Positions 48,180 to 57,465 of a stretch of 64,000 nucleotides of DNA are shown piece by piece. Positions within the stretch are counted from its first letter, which is position 1, and the number at the start of each line of letters is the position of its first letter. The stretch spans positions 186,001 to 250,000 of the forward strand of contig JAOSJO010000023.1 in NCBI GenBank assembly GCA_027494055.1, read 5' to 3'. Below the pieces are notes generated by a model, which was given only the letters and a program-made list of their open reading frames with translations, was not told the origin of the DNA and did no database searches. The DNA is from Anaerolineae bacterium (GTDB taxonomy: Bacteria; Chloroflexota; Anaerolineae; Aggregatilineales; JAFGMM01). Made by a program: the position numbers and the translations under genes.

Positions 48180-48863
48180 ATGGGCGCTGCTTTCGGCGTG
48201 ATACGCCGCACATTCATCGACTGGTACGACTCCATGATTCTGCTGGCGGTGCTGAACCTGTTGTGGCTGCTCTCAGTGGTGACGGTCGTGCTCTTCCCGC
48301 CGGCGACCGCCGCCATGTACGCCGTCGCCTACGAGATCGCGCACGAGGGGTCGAGCAGCTTCAGCGAGTTCATGCAGGCAGGACGCCGCTACTTCGTCAA
48401 GAGCTGGATCTGGGCGCTGATCAACCTGGCCGTGCTGGTCCTGGCCTGGTCAAACATCGTCTTCTATGGCGCCCAGGGTACCGACCTCGCGGCCATAGTC
48501 CAGATGATCTTCGTCATCCTCACGATTTACTGGCTCATCATCCAGTTCTATGTGTGGCCTTTCTTCATGGAACAGCGCGAGAAGCGCGTGCTCCTGGCCC
48601 TGCGCAACGCGACCCTCACCGCCCTGGCCGCTCCCGGCTTCACGGTGCTGATGGTGGTTGTGGTCGTGGCGCTGCTTGTCGCCAGCGTCGTCTTCGTGCT
48701 GCCAGCCGGCGTCATGACCGCGGCCATCATCACCCTGATGGGCGTGCACGCCGTCACCGACCGGCTGGTCGCCTTCGGCAAGGTGCAATCGCCGGAGGAC
48801 GAAGCGGCCCCCGACGCCGCTGAAGCGACGGCGCAGGGTGAAGGCCAGGATACCGAGGAGTGA
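48180..48863 (+). CDS. DUF624 (YesL-like) membrane protein
   Basis: About 227 residues from ATG 48180; a GTG at 48165 is also possible. Five membrane helices (MILLAVLNLLWLLSVVTVVL, ALINLAVLVLAWSNIVFYGA, FVILTIYWLIIQFYVWPFFM, FTVLMVVVVVALLVASVVFV) with the YesL-type start IRRTFIDWYDSMILLAVLNL. Ends in an acidic tail. YesL genes usually accompany sugar ABC transporters, which are absent here. Function unknown. Confidence 0.75.
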   Translation: MGAAFGVIRRTFIDWYDSMILLAVLNLLWLLSVVTVVLFPPATAAMYAVAYEIAHEGSSSFSEFMQAGRRYFVKSWIWALINLAVLVLAWSNIVFYGAQGTDLAAIVQMIFVILTIYWLIIQFYVWPFFMEQREKRVLLALRNATLTALAAPGFTVLMVVVVVALLVASVVFVLPAGVMTAAIITLMGVHAVTDRLVAFGKVQSPEDEAAPDAAEATAQGEGQDTEE

Positions 48864-48870
48864 CCCGACG

Positions 48871-50493
48871 ATGACGCGCAGTGCCGCAGTCGACGCCATC
48901 TTCCCGGACGAGGACAAAGTCCCCGCCGCCTTCCGGATGGAACCGCTCCACCAGACGGAATACCTGATCGACGGCGCGCTCCGCCACTGGGACGGCCCGA
49001 TGGCGGAAGTCTTTTCGGGGATGTGCGTGCGCACTGCCGCTGGCGTCACGCAGAAGCGCATCGGCGCATACCCGATGCTGACCGAACACGAGGCGCTTGA
49101 GGCGCTCGACGCCGCCGTGCGCGCCTACGACAGCGGCGGCGGCGCGTGGCCCACGATGCCGGTCGCTGAGCGCATCGCGCACGTGGAGGCGTTCGCGCTC
49201 CGCATGGTGGAGAAGCGCCACGAGGTCGTCAGTCTCATCATGTGGGAGATCGGCAAGTCACACGCCGACGCCACCCGCGAGTTTGACCGCACCGTCGCCT
49301 ACATCCGTGACACCATCGATGCGCTCAAGGAACTCGACCGCGCCGGATCGCGCTTCACCATCCAGGAGGGCATCATCGGCCAGATCCGCCGCGCGCCGTT
49401 GGGCGTGGTGCTTTGCATGGGGCCGTACAACTACCCACTCAACGAGACCTTCACGCTGCTGATCCCGGCGCTCATCATGGGCAACACCACGGTGTTCAAG
49501 CCGCCGCGCCTGGGTGCGCTGCTCTACCGCCCGCTGCTCGAAGCCTTCCGCGACGCCTTCCCGCCCGGCGTCGTCAATACCGTGTACGGCAGGGGGTCCA
49601 AAGTGACCCCGCCGCTGATGGCTTCGGGCAAGGTGGACGTGCTCGCCTTCATCGGGTCGAGCGCCGCCGCTGACGCGCTCAAGAAGGCGCACCCCAAGCC
49701 CCACCGGCTGCGCTCGGTGCTCGGCCTGGAGGCGAAGAACGCCGCCATCGTGCTCCCGGACGCCGACCTCGACCTGACCGTCCGCGAGTGCGTGTTGGGG
49801 ACGCTGTCGTTCAACGGGCAGCGCTGCACCGCCCTCAAGATGCTCTACGTGCATCGCGACATCATCGACGCCTTTCTCGACCGCTTCAACCAGGCCATCG
49901 TCGCGCTGAAGATCGGCATGCCCTGGGAGGAAGGCGTCAACCTCACGCCGCTGCCAGCGAAAGAAGAGGTGCAGCGGCACGTTGATCTCGTCGCGGACGC
50001 CGTCGCACACGGCGCGCGCGTGGTCAACGTGGGCGGCGGCGCGGTCAACGAGACTTTCTTCTACCCGGCGGTGGTGTATCCGGTCACCGCCGAGATGAGG
50101 CTCTACCACGAGGAGCAGTTCGGCCCGACCATCCCCGTGGCCGCGTTCGACGACATCGAAACGCCCATCCGCTACATTGTCGAATCGAACTACGGCCAGC
50201 AGGCGAGCATCTTCGGCAGCGACCCGGACATCATCGGCCGGCTGATCGACCCGCTGGTGAACCAGGTCTGCCGCCTCAACATCAACAGCCAGTGTCAGCG
50301 CGGCCCTGACACCTTCCCATTCACCGGGCGCAAAGACTCGGCGGAAGGGACACTCTCGGTGTCGGATGCGCTGCGCGTCTTCACCATTCGCACGCTCGTC
50401 GCCGCCAAGGCGAATGACCTCAATAAGGCGCTCATCACCGACATCGTGCGCGAGCGCAAATCCAACTTCCTCTCGACCGATTTCATTTTCTAG
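48871..50493 (+). CDS. gapN: NADP-dependent non-phosphorylating glyceraldehyde-3-phosphate dehydrogenase
   Basis: 540 residues from ATG 48871. Aldehyde dehydrogenase superfamily: APLGVVLCMGPYNYPLNETF, VFKPPRLGALLYRPLLEAFR, LGLEAKNAAIVLPDADLDL (general base Glu) and TLSFNGQRCTALKMLYVH (catalytic Cys). The C-terminal part NINSQCQRGPDTFPFTGRKD and GTLSVSDALRVFTIRTLVAA is characteristic of GAPN. It oxidises glyceraldehyde 3-phosphate to 3-phosphoglycerate making NADPH, bypassing ATP formation in glycolysis. Confidence 0.88.
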   Translation: MTRSAAVDAIFPDEDKVPAAFRMEPLHQTEYLIDGALRHWDGPMAEVFSGMCVRTAAGVTQKRIGAYPMLTEHEALEALDAAVRAYDSGGGAWPTMPVAERIAHVEAFALRMVEKRHEVVSLIMWEIGKSHADATREFDRTVAYIRDTIDALKELDRAGSRFTIQEGIIGQIRRAPLGVVLCMGPYNYPLNETFTLLIPALIMGNTTVFKPPRLGALLYRPLLEAFRDAFPPGVVNTVYGRGSKVTPPLMASGKVDVLAFIGSSAAADALKKAHPKPHRLRSVLGLEAKNAAIVLPDADLDLTVRECVLGTLSFNGQRCTALKMLYVHRDIIDAFLDRFNQAIVALKIGMPWEEGVNLTPLPAKEEVQRHVDLVADAVAHGARVVNVGGGAVNETFFYPAVVYPVTAEMRLYHEEQFGPTIPVAAFDDIETPIRYIVESNYGQQASIFGSDPDIIGRLIDPLVNQVCRLNINSQCQRGPDTFPFTGRKDSAEGTLSVSDALRVFTIRTLVAAKANDLNKALITDIVRERKSNFLSTDFIF

Positions 50494-50624
50494 GGGTTCT
50501 GGGGCCACAGGTCATTGGAGGTGAGGGATAAGCCACGATCACTGCAACACTCAGGCGCGACACAGTTCGGCTTTCGTCTGGAACGGGCACCATCATGCAC
50601 CCTTGGGGGCAAAGGAGAGACACC

Positions 50625-51221
50625 ATGTTGCAAGATCGGATCATCGGAGCGTTCACATTCCGCAAGGGCGTCTACGCCGAGGTTGAGAACGACGCCTCAT
50701 TCACCCAGACCGCCTGGCTCATCGTGATCGTGGTCGCCGCGCTCAGCCAGATTGGTTCGACGACCCACGCGCTGCACCAGGCCGGGGGCGGCGTCGGCAG
50801 GTGGATCGGCAGCGCCATCGGCGGGACGCTGGCCGCCGTGATCGGCTTCGCGGTGGCGGCGGCGATCATCGCCTGGGCTGGGCGCACCTTCTTCGACGCG
50901 CAGACCGATTTCAACGAGATGGTCAGGGTGCTGGGCCTGGCCTACGTCTGGAATGTCATCAGCCTGCTCGGCGTGGTGGGCGCGATTTCGCCAACGCTGA
51001 CGTGCGTCGTGTCGCCGGCGCTCCTGATCGGCGCCATCCTGGGGATCGTGGCGTGGTTCATCGCCGTCCGCGAGGCGTTGGACCTGGACTGGACCAAGAC
51101 CGTCGGCGCGCTGATCCTGGGCCTCGTCGCCTACATTGTGATCCTGGCGATTGTCAGCGCCGTGCTGGTCGCGCTTGGGCTGGCGGCAGTCGGCGTCGGC
51201 GCGCTGTTTGCGGGCGCGTGA
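50625..51221 (+). CDS. Yip1-domain-like membrane protein
   Basis: 198 residues from ATG 50625, GGAGA upstream. Begins MLQDRIIGAFTFRKGVYAEV; five membrane helices (AWLIVIVVAALSQIGSTT, GTLAAVIGFAVAAAIIAWAG, AYVWNVISLLGVVGAISPTL, LLIGAILGIVAWFIAVREAL, LILGLVAYIVILAIVSAVLV). This matches bacterial Yip1/YckC-like membrane proteins of unknown function. Confidence 0.75.
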   Translation: MLQDRIIGAFTFRKGVYAEVENDASFTQTAWLIVIVVAALSQIGSTTHALHQAGGGVGRWIGSAIGGTLAAVIGFAVAAAIIAWAGRTFFDAQTDFNEMVRVLGLAYVWNVISLLGVVGAISPTLTCVVSPALLIGAILGIVAWFIAVREALDLDWTKTVGALILGLVAYIVILAIVSAVLVALGLAAVGVGALFAGA

Positions 51222-51247
51222 CGCCACACGCGGGTACGTCGGGGAGG

Positions 51248-51278
51248 CGCAGGGGCACGGGGCTGCCGTGTCCCTGCG
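51248..51278 (+). terminator. Hairpin between the Yip1-like gene and selA
   Basis: CGCAGGGGCACGG pairs with CCGTGTCCCTGCG (51266-51278), one G-T mismatch, 5-base loop. No T tract. Confidence 0.4.
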
Positions 51279-51322
51279 CGCCAGCCGGCGTCATGCAGGC
51301 TTGAGCAGGACTGTATCGAGCG

Positions 51323-52726
51323 ATGAGCAACGCTGACACCGAACGCGACCCCAGACGCCAACTGCCGGCCGTGAGCCGCCTGCTCGACTCCGAGGCGGGG
51401 CGCGCCCTCATCGCGCAGCACGGGCGCACCCGGACCGTCGCCGCCATCCAGCACGCCCTGGACGACGCACGCGCCGCCCTCGGCGCAGGGGACGCCGGCG
51501 CGCCGGTCGCCGCGCCCGGTGAGGGGGCGCTGCTCGCCCAGGCCGAAGCCGCGCTCGAAGCGGAGGCGCGGCGCGCGCTACAGGCCGTCATCAACGCCAC
51601 CGGCGTCGTGATCCACACCAACCTGGGCCGCGTCCCGCTCAGTGAGGCGGCGCAGGAGGCGGTGCGCATGGCGGCGCACGGCTACACGAACCTGGAATAT
51701 CGCCTCGACGCGGGCGAGCGCGGCGGGCGCGGCCAGTACGTCGAGGCGATGCTGTGCGCCCTCACGGGCGCGGAGGCGGCGCTCGTGGTGAACAACGCCG
51801 CCTCTGCGGTGTTGCTGGCGCTGACCGCGCTGGCAGAGGGCGGCGACGTGGTCATCTCACGGGGCCAGTTGATCGAGATCGGAGGCGGGTTTCGCGTGCC
51901 GGAGGTCATGGCGCAGTCCGGCGCGCGGCTGGTCGAGGTTGGGACCACCAACCGCACCCGCCTGAGCGACTACGAGGCCGCCATCACCGAAGCGACGCGG
52001 CTCGTCTTCGCCGCGCACCATTCCAATTTTCGCATCATCGGCTTCTACGAAGAACCTCACGTCGGCGAGCTAGCGGCGCTGGCCCACGCGCACGGCCTCC
52101 CGATGCTGCACGATGTGGGCAGCGGGGCGCTGCTCGATACCGCCGCCTACGGGCTGGCGCACGAGCCGACGCCGGTCGAGAGCGTGGCCGCCGGCGCGGA
52201 CCTCGTGACCTTCAGCGGCGACAAGCTCCTGGGCGGGCCGCAGGCCGGCTGCATCGTGGGGCGCGCGGACCTCGTGGCGCTGCTGCGGCGGCACGCGCTC
52301 GCGCGCGCGGTGCGCATCGACAAGTACTGCATGGCCGGCCTGGGCGCGACCCTGCGCCACTACATCGACGGCGAGGCGGAGGCGGAGGTGCCCGTGTGGC
52401 GCATGATGGCGCGCCCGCTGGCCGCGCTGAAGGCGACTGCGCGCCGCTGGGCCAGGGCGCTGGCCGCGCGCGGCGTCGCGGCCTCGGTGAAGCCGGGCCT
52501 CTCCAAAGTCGGTGGGGGCAGCCTCCCAGAGGAGACGCTGCCGACGTTCCTGGTCATCCTGGACTGCGAAAGCCCGGACCGGCTCATGGGCCGGCTGCGC
52601 CGGGAGACGCCGCCCGTGGTGGCGCGCGTCGAGGACGACCACGTGGTGCTGGACCCCCGCACCGTGCTCGACGGGCAGGAGGACGCCCTGTTGCATGCCG
52701 TCGCGCGGGCGGTGGAGGCGCTGTGA
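51323..52726 (+). CDS. selA: L-seryl-tRNA(Sec) selenium transferase
   Basis: 467 residues. PLP-enzyme signatures: INATGVVIHTNLGRVPLSEA, YTNLEYRLDAGERGGRGQYV, LVVNNAASAVLLALTALAEG, SRGQLIEIGGGFRVPEVMAQ, LHDVGSGALLDTAAYGLAHE and TFSGDKLLGGPQAGCIVGRA, where the Lys binds PLP. Converts Ser-tRNA(Sec) to Sec-tRNA(Sec). selB, selD and tRNA-Sec are not in the window, and no clear selenoprotein was seen. Its stop overlaps the next start (TGATG). Confidence 0.95.
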   Translation: MSNADTERDPRRQLPAVSRLLDSEAGRALIAQHGRTRTVAAIQHALDDARAALGAGDAGAPVAAPGEGALLAQAEAALEAEARRALQAVINATGVVIHTNLGRVPLSEAAQEAVRMAAHGYTNLEYRLDAGERGGRGQYVEAMLCALTGAEAALVVNNAASAVLLALTALAEGGDVVISRGQLIEIGGGFRVPEVMAQSGARLVEVGTTNRTRLSDYEAAITEATRLVFAAHHSNFRIIGFYEEPHVGELAALAHAHGLPMLHDVGSGALLDTAAYGLAHEPTPVESVAAGADLVTFSGDKLLGGPQAGCIVGRADLVALLRRHALARAVRIDKYCMAGLGATLRHYIDGEAEAEVPVWRMMARPLAALKATARRWARALAARGVAASVKPGLSKVGGGSLPEETLPTFLVILDCESPDRLMGRLRRETPPVVARVEDDHVVLDPRTVLDGQEDALLHAVARAVEAL

Positions 52727-53286
52727 TGGCGGCAGACCCCGAGAATCGCTTCAGCGACTGGGCGGAGGTCGTCAGGCACCTGACCGGCCTCAGCCAGGAC
52801 GATTTCGACCTCATGCACCACATCGCGCCGCTGGCGCGCGAGTGGGCGGACGAAATCGTCGCAGTGTTCTACAACACGCTCTACGCCAACGCGCAGACGG
52901 CGGCGGTCTTCCACGACGGCGAGCGCCCGGAACGCGAGCGCACTCTGCGCGCGTGGTATCTGGCGCTGCTGCAGGCCAACGACGACGACCTGTTCTGGAG
53001 CGGGCAGACGCGCATCGCCTTCGTGCACCTGCGCCGCCACGTCAGCACGCAGTACATGGTCGGTATCGCGGTGAAGATGCGCGAGGTGTTCGAGCGGCGC
53101 GCCATCGAGGCGCTGGGCCGGCGGCGCGGCCAGGCGGCGGCGCGCGCCTTTGACCGCATCCTGAGCGCGGTCGTCGGCCTCACAGCGGAGGGCTACGACG
53201 TGCTGGCGCACGCCGCGTTCAACAAAGACGCCGCGATTGACGAAAACATGATCGCGTGGCTGATCGCGCAGGACCGGGCGCGCTAA
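52726..53286 (+). CDS. Stand-alone protoglobin-like heme protein
   Basis: 186 residues. The whole length matches the globin domain of globin-coupled sensors and protoglobins: MHHIAPLAREWADEIVAVFY, NTLYANAQTAAVFHDGERPE, LRAWYLALLQANDDDLFW, and TRIAFVHLRRHVSTQYMVGI, where His in FVH is the expected proximal heme ligand. No signalling output domain follows. It probably binds O2, NO or CO. Coupled to selA by TGATG overlap, an unusual neighbour. Confidence 0.8.
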   Translation: MAADPENRFSDWAEVVRHLTGLSQDDFDLMHHIAPLAREWADEIVAVFYNTLYANAQTAAVFHDGERPERERTLRAWYLALLQANDDDLFWSGQTRIAFVHLRRHVSTQYMVGIAVKMREVFERRAIEALGRRRGQAAARAFDRILSAVVGLTAEGYDVLAHAAFNKDAAIDENMIAWLIAQDRAR

Positions 53287-53298
53287 CCCGGCAACGCG

Positions 53299-54525
53299 CT
53301 ATTCCAGCGTGTGGCGCGGCAGACCCGCGCCGAGGAACAGGCGGTCGGTCAGGTGCCACAACTGGCCGTCGATCACCGCCACGATGTGCACCCGGTCCGG
53401 CCCAATCTCGATGTCGCACTCGGTCACGTTGCCCGTCTTGAGCAGCGCCGGGTCGCTCGCCTCCCCGCTCCGGTACGTGCGCAGCCACAGGCCGCGCACG
53501 CCTGAGGGCGGCGCGGTGCCGATGAGCCAGGTGAGGTCGTCCGGCCCCAGGGCGAAGGCCATCGACTCGACGCCCCGCGCGGACCAAAGCAGCGGCGTAT
53601 ACGGGCCAACCCACATGCGCCCATCCCACAGCGCGTAGTAGACCTGCCCCGCGTTTTCAAGAATCACGTGCGGGAAGCCGTGCGAGTCGAGCAGCACATC
53701 ACGCCCCAACCGGCCCTGCTCTAAGAGGTCCTGGCCGCCCATCAGGCCGCGCCAGTGGTCGCGGTCGGTGGGGTTCGAGTGCAGGTAGAGCTGGTCAGAC
53801 CCGGCGCTCATGATGAGGTGCAACACGTCATCCTCGCTCGCGGTCAGCCCAATGGCGTGTATCTGCGTCGGGGTCGCCGGGTCGGTCAGGATCGGCGCGC
53901 CTGGGTCCCACTCCTTGCCGCTGTTGGACGAATACCCCAGGCGGAAATACGGCGCTTCGCGCTGGCGGTCGCGATACACCACGTAGATCGCGCTCCCCCG
54001 CAGCGCAAACGCGAAGTTCGTCGTGTATTGGGGGCGTTGCGGTCGCCGCCCAGGGGCAGCGGCACCGGCTGCGTGCCGGTCACGCCCGACCCGCTCCGGC
54101 GCAGCAGCGTGAGCGCCCCGGCGTGGACCACATCGCGTGGGGCACGTCCGAGCCGTCGAGGGCCATGTCCCACTGGAGCGGGCGGCTCCCCTCCCACGTC
54201 TGCCACACCTCGATGTCGGTCCAGCCCTGCGTCTCGGTCCACTGGCGGTACAGCAGGCGCGCCACGTTCCCCTGCACATCCAGCCACGCCAGGTGAAGCA
54301 CGCCGCCCCGGTCCAGGCGCAGCCGGGGCTGCGCGGCCTGCCCCACCGGCTCCAGCGCCGTCTCGATCAGGCTGGGGCTGTCCAGCGCCGGGTCTTCCGT
54401 CGGGGCCACGGTCGCGAACGGCGCGGTGACGGTCGCCGGCACCACCGGCGGCGGGGCTGTGTTACAGGCGGCAAGCGCGAGCGCCAGCGCAAAGACCAGC
54501 CAACCTCGGCGGCTGTGTGTTTCAC
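53299..54525 (-). CDS. Lipoprotein with sialidase-like (BNR/exo-alpha) beta-propeller (frameshifted)
   Basis: About 405 residues spread over three or four frames. The N-terminus has a lipobox (LVFALALALAACNTAPPP) preceded by a GTG start at 54525 after GGGGGAG; a small indel separates the two. The body repeats propeller-like strands: GGVLHLAWLDVQGNVARLLY, AIYVVYRDRQREAPYFRLGY, SSNSGKEWDPGAPILTD, GFPHVILENAGQVYYALWDG, RVHIVAVIDGQLWHLTDRL. Breaks near 54120 and 54030. Looks like the secreted BNR-repeat proteins common in Chloroflexota; catalytic activity is not evident. Confidence 0.7.
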
Positions 54526-54776
54526 GGCAGCTCCCCCATCGTTAAGCCCAAGCCTGGACCTGCGCCGAATCTACCACGTTTCGGGAGCCTCCTCCATCGC
54601 GCGAAGGTCCTGAGCACGCCCGCCCGCCCAGCCGGCGTGCTCAGGTGGCCGAGGTCAGCGGCGCATGCAGCCTCAGCGCACGTCGCCGGCTGCCTCAAAC
54701 GCCGCCTCCAGTATAGCAAAGAAGGCTGTATTGCATATGAAGATTGTGTGAAAGCAGGGGAATCAGACCGGCCCGG

Positions 54777-57149
54777 CTACGGGGGAGGGGCGCTGCCGCC
54801 GGTGTCTTCGAGTTCCAGGCGCAGCGTTTCCAGCTCCTCGACGGTGTAGCGCCCGGTGTCGAAGCGCGCCTCCGCGCCCGGCCAGCCGTGCACCGGCTCC
54901 GGCACCACGAGCGGCAGCGTCAGCCGCACATCGGTACCGACGCCCGGCCAGCTATCGATCTTCATGCGCCCGCCGTGCGCCTCGATCACGCGCTGGGTGA
55001 TGAACAGGCCCTGCCCGGTACCCGGCGTGCGCACGGGCGCGCCAGCCGGCGTACACGGCTTGCCCCTGAAGAACCGCTGCCCCACGAAGGGCATGTCTTC
55101 CTTGCTGATCCCAACGCCGCTGTCGCTGATCGTGAACACCGCCTCCGAATCGTTGCCCGTCGCCGCCACAATGCCGATCTCGCCGCCGGGCCGGGTGTAC
55201 CGGACCGCGTTGTCGATCACGTTGCCGATGGCCCACCGGAGCCGGCGCTCGTCACCCAGGATGAACATATCGCGGTCCATGAGCATCACGTGCACGCGCA
55301 GGCCCGCCGCGTCAATCGCGTCCTGCCAGTCGCGCAACAGCCCCCAGACCAGCTCCTCCGCCGGCAGGGGGAACGCCCCCACCTGGAGCACGTCGCGGTC
55401 CATCGTGCTCAGGTCGCGCATCTCCAGGATCATGCGCTCAAGCGAGACCATGTTGGCGCGCAGGTCGTCCATGAGCGTGTGCAGCGACCCACCGGAACCG
55501 GCCATCTCCGCGCGCAGCGCGCTGTGTTGCAGCGCCGCCAGCGGCTCGTAGACCTCGCGCGCCATCTGATCGATCAGCCGGGCGCGCTCCTGCTCGGCGC
55601 GCGCCTGCGGCGTGATGTCGTGCAGCATCACCACGGTGCCGATGCGTCGGGGCTTGCGCCCGCGCTCGTCCATGACCGCTGCCGCCTGCACGCGCAGCAC
55701 GTGGTCGTTCACCTCGACGCGCACCGGGTCGCCAAGCGCGTACACGCCTGGCGCGAGCGCCGCGCCCAACGTGTCGGTCACAAGCGCGGTCAGCCGGTTG
55801 AAGCTCTCGTCGCGGAACACCCGCCGCGAGCCAAGCAGCCGCCGCGCCGGGTCGTTCATCAGCGCCACCCGCCCGTGATTGTCCTGCACCACCAGGCCGT
55901 CCGGCACCGAGTCGAGCACCGCGCTCAGGCGCGAGGTCTCGCGGCGCTGCGCGCGCAGGGAGAGCGCCAGCAGTTCCAGGCGGCGCTCCATGCTGTCGGC
56001 CAGCGCATCGACGCTATGCCCCACCGCGCCGACCTCGTCGGTGGGCTGCATCCGGGTCCGCGCGCTCAGATCGCCGCCGCGCAGCGCCTCGGCGGCGGCG
56101 CGCACCTGCGCCAGCCGTGAGGTGTACACCCACGTCAACATCACGAAGCCGGCCACCATCACGGCAGCCGTCATGCCCGCGAACAACAGGCTGAGCAACT
56201 GCCGGCTGGCCTCCGTGGCGGCGAACAGGCCATTCGGGACGTAGACGCCCACCACCCCAAGCGCCTCGCCCCCAAGCGTGAGGGGCGCGTAGGCAACCTG
56301 ATAGTGCTGGCTGCCCACGCGCGCCGTATCCAGCCGTGGCTCGTGCGTGAGCGAAATCGTCTTGGCGAGCGCCGGCGACAGCGCAAGCTCATCCCCCGCC
56401 GCGTCGCCGAACGTCGCGCTTGCCAGGTCGCCGCTGGGGAGATAGAGCGTCACTTCCGTGAGCGCACTCGCGCGCACTGCCTCCGCGACCTCCGCAAGCG
56501 TGGAGCCGACCAGCGCCACACCCACCAGCCGGTCATCGAGCATGACCGGCCCCGCCGTGAACAGCGCGTAGCCCTGCGGGGTGCGCGCCAGCGCGGAGGG
56601 CCGCCGGCTCAGGTCGGCATGGGGCGCCAGGAAATCAGACACAATCGGCAGCGGCGAGAGGTCCGTCTCTGCGCTGACCGCGTAATCGACCGCGCCTTCG
56701 CGCGCCACGCGCTGCAGGCCCAGCACCTCCACGCCGTTCCAGTCGGTGATGACGACGCTGTTGATCCCGGCGTTGGCCGCCAGCGGCTCGATCAGCCGCT
56801 GCAGCGCGCGACCGTCCTCGGTCACCACGAGCTGGGGCGCGCCGTTGGTCCCGCGCACAAGGTTAAGAATCTCCAGGTGTTCATGCTCCACATTGGCGAC
56901 GCCGCGCGCCGTGCTCTCCAGCGCGCGCACCAGGCGCTCGGTGCGCGCTTCGTCCAGGCCGCGCACGAAGGCGTTGGTCACCAGATACGTGCTCACGGTC
57001 GCCAGCACCAGCAACACCACGCCGACGCCGGCCAGCACGCGCAGGCGCGCCGAAATAAACGGCCTCGGCGCGCGCTGCTGCGCTTCACGCCGACGCCGCT
57101 CCTGCCCTCCTACATTCCCTACCGGTACGCCCTGCTTTGCAACCGCCAC
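54777..57149 (-). CDS. Histidine-kinase-like sensor lacking the H-box histidine
   Basis: 790 residues. Membrane helix (VLAGVGVVLLVLATVSTYLV), a double Cache-like extracytoplasmic domain (about 60-315), a second helix (AGMTAAVMVAGFVMLTWVYT), HAMP (RGGDLSARTRMQPTDEVGAV), PAS (LDSVPDGLVVQDNHGRVALM) and a kinase core. In the dimerisation helix LIDQMAREVYEPLAALQHSA the position of the phospho-His (SHELRTPL) is Arg. The ATPase is intact: GNVIDNAVRYTRPGGE, SDSGVGISKEDMPFV, GTGQGLFITQRVIEAHGG. It may bind ATP and regulate a partner. GTG start at 57149 with GGAG upstream. Confidence 0.85.
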   Translation of the reverse strand: MAVAKQGVPVGNVGGQERRRREAQQRAPRPFISARLRVLAGVGVVLLVLATVSTYLVTNAFVRGLDEARTERLVRALESTARGVANVEHEHLEILNLVRGTNGAPQLVVTEDGRALQRLIEPLAANAGINSVVITDWNGVEVLGLQRVAREGAVDYAVSAETDLSPLPIVSDFLAPHADLSRRPSALARTPQGYALFTAGPVMLDDRLVGVALVGSTLAEVAEAVRASALTEVTLYLPSGDLASATFGDAAGDELALSPALAKTISLTHEPRLDTARVGSQHYQVAYAPLTLGGEALGVVGVYVPNGLFAATEASRQLLSLLFAGMTAAVMVAGFVMLTWVYTSRLAQVRAAAEALRGGDLSARTRMQPTDEVGAVGHSVDALADSMERRLELLALSLRAQRRETSRLSAVLDSVPDGLVVQDNHGRVALMNDPARRLLGSRRVFRDESFNRLTALVTDTLGAALAPGVYALGDPVRVEVNDHVLRVQAAAVMDERGRKPRRIGTVVMLHDITPQARAEQERARLIDQMAREVYEPLAALQHSALRAEMAGSGGSLHTLMDDLRANMVSLERMILEMRDLSTMDRDVLQVGAFPLPAEELVWGLLRDWQDAIDAAGLRVHVMLMDRDMFILGDERRLRWAIGNVIDNAVRYTRPGGEIGIVAATGNDSEAVFTISDSGVGISKEDMPFVGQRFFRGKPCTPAGAPVRTPGTGQGLFITQRVIEAHGGRMKIDSWPGVGTDVRLTLPLVVPEPVHGWPGAEARFDTGRYTVEELETLRLELEDTGGSAPPP

Positions 57150-57465
57150 AGTGCCACTCCAACGCCCACAGGGGGTGATGATTTCATAGTATGCGTAAGT
57201 GGCCGTTCCCGCAACCCCCTTTCAAGCGAAAGAATGGACTTCGTACCGCATTTTAACGCGGTTCAAACCGAAACCGGGCAGCTCAGCCGGGCCGAGCCGC
57301 GCCTGTGCGCCGAACTGGCACAGATTCGCGACCAAAGCGCCGGAAAACCGGGCTGCGCCGCCTTCAGGCGGGGCGGAAGGTTTGAAAATTTGAACTATCG
57401 CGTCGAGCCTGGATCGCCGTTGGGTAATTCAAACCGGGCACAAACCGGATCGTGCCCCGACCTGT
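57150..57465. other. Intergenic region between M23 peptidase and sensor genes
   Basis: 316 bases with no convincing gene. It contains two copies of TTCAAACCG (about 57261 and 57429). On the minus strand it would hold the promoter of the sensor gene, but no clear -35/-10 pair is visible. Confidence 0.4.

Noticed and set aside
51323..53286. In-frame TGA codons that might encode selenocysteine, suggested by selA
   Set aside because: No split gene in the window continues in the same frame through a TGA with family motifs on both sides; the breaks are frame changes.
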